From assembly GCA_900404475.1 (NCBI GenBank), contig OUQQ01000369.1:1-19936 (forward strand): a stretch of 19,936 nt of DNA, given 5' to 3'. This document shows, in pieces, positions 18,841-19,936 of this stretch. Within the stretch, counting starts at the first letter, position 1. Each line of letters opens with the position of its first letter. This stretch comes from Spongospora subterranea. Lineage: Eukaryota; Endomyxa; Phytomyxea; Plasmodiophorida; Plasmodiophoridae. The translations under genes were made by a program, and so were the position numbers. The notes below the pieces were generated by a model. That model had not been told where the DNA came from, did no database searches, and worked only from the letters and a program-made list of their open reading frames with translations.

Positions 18841-19412
18841 CTGAACTGTAGAGCTTAGACTAGAGGGCAACAACAAACCAGGAGGTTTCAGCCTAGAACA
18901 TGCGAAACCTGCAAGTCTTTCCGGAGATATAAGGTCAGTCAGAGTTCAGACAAAGGTCCAATAACTTCAAGACAAAGTGAACATCAATTTTCTGATCACT
19001 TTCAACAGAGAAGGCGCTGTAAAACTGCAAGGGATGTCGCAATCCATGTCAAAATTGCAATTTGATGCGCCTTCACTGTTAATACTATCAGCAAATCGAA
19101 ATCCCCTCTGCCTTTAACTTATTGGATTATCGTCTACATCTCATCCATTGCTCCTGTACTGACTACACAATGCATGAGAATCCAATGCCGAAATATTTCA
19201 GCGTCGTTTGAGCAGATGATCGTTGGATTGTTACCAACAATGCATCGTCAGTGTTGTCTACCTGTCGAATGGTATGGAAGGTTGTTCATCGATTACCGAA
19301 ACAGGAATGGGAGGCTGAGAGCAGCAAGTTTAGAAGGCCTTGGCAATGTCAAACAAGATTCATCAAATACTGCCACTTCAATCGAAACTGGGACGCCAAC
19401 CCAGCAGGAATT
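18841..19412. other. Upstream region of the ligase; possible 5' exon, no firm gene
   Basis: A candidate minus-strand exon at 19016-18952 (acceptor TTTTACAG, phase 2; weak donor TTT|GTCTGA, phase 1) reads AFSVESDQKIDVHFVLKLLD and would join 18840 in frame. Upstream of it, frames are short, and a possible start codon lies near 19,150. The region should hold the ligase promoter and first exon unless these lie beyond. Plus-strand frames at 19174-19434 and 19251-19475 show no recognisable domain. Confidence 0.35.
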
Positions 19413-19417
19413 TTATT
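19412..19417 (-). promoter_or_regulatory. AATAAA overlapping the stop codon of the 19,413 gene
   Basis: The last codons read GAA TAA A on the minus strand, so the polyadenylation hexamer contains the TAA at 19413-19415. The register is the same as at the end of the HECT ligase (3927-3932). It supports a real transcript end here. Confidence 0.5.
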
Positions 19418-19721
19418 CAGCATCGCGCAGTTGAGACTGCTCCTCCGCCTGTGCTTTATCTTTGCCCATGCTTAATCTTTGACAAACGATTTCGATTCGC
19501 AATTGTATAGCTTTTTGGCCAAAATTAAGCCGCTTATGTTTAACCTCTAACGACTGCTGTGCCATTTCTGATTTGCGTTTCTGTAGAACTTCAAAGTTGT
19601 CCGAAAATCGAACCCTATCTGTAAGTATAGATTCCATGGTATCAGCTATCGATTGAGCAGCAGAAAAATTTGAGCGAGTTGGGCGAGAACTCTTTAGAAG
19701 ATCTGGGCAGGGCTTCCGCAA
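19413..19721 (-). CDS. 3' part of a gene for a charged, helical protein (unidentified)
   Basis: About 100 open codons end at the TAA at 19413-19415. The N-terminal side is closed by a stop near 19,730, so an acceptor or a non-ATG start must lie inside; an internal ATG gives DTMESILTDRVRFSDNFEVL. The C-terminal half is a continuous charged helix (LQKRKSEMAQQSLEVKHKRL, then KAQAEEQSQLRD), like the coiled-coil tail of Myb/SANT-like or transposon-associated DNA-binding proteins. I cannot name a family. It lies head to tail upstream of the ligase, with its stop about 570 bases from the first supported ligase exon. The AATAAA at its stop supports it being transcribed. Confidence 0.45.
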   Translation of the reverse strand: MRKPCPDLLKSSRPTRSNFSAAQSIADTMESILTDRVRFSDNFEVLQKRKSEMAQQSLEVKHKRLNFGQKAIQLRIEIVCQRLSMGKDKAQAEEQSQLRDAE

Positions 19722-19760
19722 TTCCCATTATTGAGAGACAAAATTATTAGCGCAGCCACG

Positions 19761-19936
19761 ATGACAGTTTTAGCCGCGCGCGCCAACGGATCACAACTGG
19801 GACAGGACTACACCAAATGGACAGGATTCGGCGATGGCTGGTCTCCACTTGGCCAAGTCTGGAAAGCTCTCAGAGAGAGAGTCCCGAAAGGATACAAAAC
19901 CATACATGCAATGGTAGATATTGCACCAAACATTCT
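19761..19936 (+). CDS. Partial plus-strand reading frame at the right edge (unidentified)
   Basis: From an ATG at 19761 (context CCACGATGA) the frame stays open to the window end, 58 codons. It reads MTVLAARANGSQLGQDYTKW, then GFGDGWSPLGQVWKALRERV and GYKTIHAMVDIAPNI. The mix of Gly, Trp and charged residues looks like a folded protein. Alternatively it is an internal exon with acceptor AATTATTAG at 19750. I recognise no family. A minus-strand frame over the same bases is less protein-like. Confidence 0.4.
   Translation, partial: MTVLAARANGSQLGQDYTKWTGFGDGWSPLGQVWKALRERVPKGYKTIHAMVDIAPNI

Noticed and set aside
1..19936. CRISPR arrays, tRNA or rRNA genes, bacterial operons
   Set aside because: No regularly spaced repeats, cloverleaf-like segments or rRNA cores were seen, and the intron-rich coding pattern is eukaryotic.

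Overview
The window looks like nuclear DNA of an invertebrate animal. Most of it (about 3,930 to at least 18,840) is one long minus-strand gene cut into many exons by short GT-AG introns, many of them 50-55 bases long. T-rich TTTCAG-type acceptors, very short introns and very short 3' ends suggest a compact nematode-like genome, perhaps near the Trichuris/Trichinella clade. That placement is inference, not proof.

Main gene: I could chain 34 minus-strand exons from 18,840 to 3,928 in which every splice phase agrees with the next. The chain gives about 3,870 codons and ends in an unmistakable HECT ubiquitin-ligase domain (N-lobe 4,440-5,467; catalytic cysteine codon 4,150-4,152). Upstream of it lie a jelly-roll-like module with an HPYPD motif, an SH3-like stretch, a UBA-like helical domain, a WWE-like domain and long helical-repeat regions. 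There are no RCC1 repeats. Size, C-terminal HECT and layout fit the giant HECTD4 family best (human protein about 4,000 residues). The first exon or exons lie in or beyond 18,841-19,200. One in-frame TGA (10,940-10,942) cannot be removed by a GT-AG intron.

Left edge (119-1,573, minus): a broken Mutator-like (MULE) transposase in three frames, with a Cys/His-rich N-terminal part and a recognisable transposase core. Between it and the ligase (1,574-3,927) I see no intact gene. That stretch holds two diverged direct repeats of about 0.47 kb and a small GC-rich inverted-repeat element.

Right edge: the 3' part of a second minus-strand gene (stop at 19,413) encoding a charged helical protein, and the start of an unidentified plus-strand reading frame running off the window at 19,936. 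The ligase and the 19,413 gene both have an AATAAA hexamer overlapping the stop codon in the same register, which implies extremely short 3' untranslated regions.
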